From contig NZ_FQZN01000002.1 of NCBI RefSeq assembly GCF_900142015.1, positions 248,001 to 312,000 of the forward strand: a DNA stretch of 64,000 nt. Direction: 5' to 3'. The notes under the pieces are model-generated. The model did no database searches. It was not told where the DNA came from and was given only the letters and a program-made list of their open reading frames with translations. Shown here one piece after another: positions 63,810 to 64,000 of the stretch (the first letter of the stretch is position 1; each line of letters opens with the position of its first letter). The stretch is from Bacteroides stercorirosoris (GTDB lineage Bacteria; Bacteroidota; Bacteroidia; Bacteroidales; Bacteroidaceae). Made by a program: the position numbers and the translations under genes.

Positions 63810-63823
63810 TTGATCTATATCAA
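63810..63823. promoter_or_regulatory. CRP/FNR-type palindrome TTGATCTATATCAA
   Basis: Second match to TTGAT-N4-ATCAA. Both boxes in the window fit TTGATYTAYATCAA. It is centred about 81 bases upstream of the predicted start of the two-peptide transcript, a distance at which CRP-family proteins often activate. Confidence 0.5.
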
Positions 63824-63906
63824 AAATAAGAAGATCAGACAAGGGGTATAAGAAGAAAGAATGGCAGGAAACGGTAAGAATGGCAAGGTAAGAGACAAGG
63901 TGGCAG

Positions 63907-63945
63907 AAAAAGAGTGAGGCCATCTCCCTCCGGGGACAGCCTCAC
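63907..63945 (-). terminator. Terminator of a gene entering from the right
   Basis: GTGAGGC (63914-63920) pairs with GCCTCAC (63939-63945), with an inner TCTCC/GGGGA stem, and TTTTT follows on the minus strand (63911-63907). Confidence 0.75.
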
Positions 63946-63956
63946 ACAACAACATT

Positions 63957-64000
63957 TTACTTTTCACGATGGTGAAAAAAAGGACTATTCTTCACAGAGT
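63957..64000 (-). CDS. Possible 3' end of a gene entering from the right
   Basis: A minus-strand frame open to the right edge ends in SPFFHHREK and a TAA at 63957, 12 bases before a terminator. Only 13 codons are visible, and another frame with a stop at 63985 is also possible, so no family can be named. The palindrome TTTCACGATGGTGAAA lies in the visible end. Confidence 0.3.
   Translation of the reverse strand, partial: SVKNSPFFHHREK

Noticed and set aside
1..64000. tRNA, rRNA, insertion sequences and integrases
   Set aside because: No cloverleaf, rRNA core sequence or transposase motif was seen on either strand.

Overview
The window is a stretch of chromosome from a gut Bacteroides-type organism (order Bacteroidales). 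The evidence is a SusC/SusD pair next to a hybrid two-component system regulator, promoters with the Bacteroides -7 element TAnnTTTG, a GSCFA protein, a MurF-alanine racemase fusion, a complex I operon without nuoE, nuoF and nuoG, and many dispersed inverted repeats between genes. The species cannot be named from sequence alone. No rRNA, tRNA, CRISPR array or insertion sequence was recognised.

Bases 1-16900 hold one end of a pectin utilisation locus: the 3' part of a hybrid sensor/regulator (+), then on the minus strand an alpha/beta-hydrolase esterase, SusD, SusC, a CE7-type esterase, a CE12-CE8 double esterase, a CE8 pectin methylesterase and a GH105 unsaturated-uronyl hydrolase. A hexuronate MFS transporter is divergent from GH105. 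Together they would bind pectic oligosaccharides, strip methyl and acetyl groups, hydrolyse unsaturated disaccharides and import the uronic acids. The 300 bp between GH105 and the transporter hold a 22-bp tandem repeat, a CRP/FNR-type box and good -7 elements.

Bases 16900-32150 are mostly housekeeping: a candidate small RNA, a RecB-nuclease/SF1 helicase fusion, TatC and TatA separated by a 390-bp nested inverted repeat, MurF-Alr, GSCFA, an S24 repressor with a likely self-operator, dxs, trkA, trkH, and a small secreted protein behind a palindromic operator. The helicase and murF each carry a dispersed repeat read through in frame.

Bases 32256-42780 are the nuoA-B-CD-H-I-J-K-L-M-N operon, with palindromic repeats or tandem repeats in four of its gaps, ending in a strong terminator.

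Bases 42777-64000 hold a multi-PAS histidine kinase, a TonB-dependent receptor with its beta-helix lipoprotein, an HU-like protein with a striking five-unit repeat in its presumed leader, an operon of ATPase, DUF4435 (TOPRIM-like) protein and MscS channel that recalls the PARIS defence pair, a decayed histidine-kinase fragment, an EamA transporter, MeaB, a DUF1573 protein and a 1926-residue alpha-2-macroglobulin. At the right end is a compact transcription unit for two tiny basic peptides (25 and 30 residues), with promoter, canonical Shine-Dalgarno, terminator and upstream palindromes. This unit, the PARIS-like operon, the repeat array at the HU gene and the two in-frame repeats are the most interesting parts.
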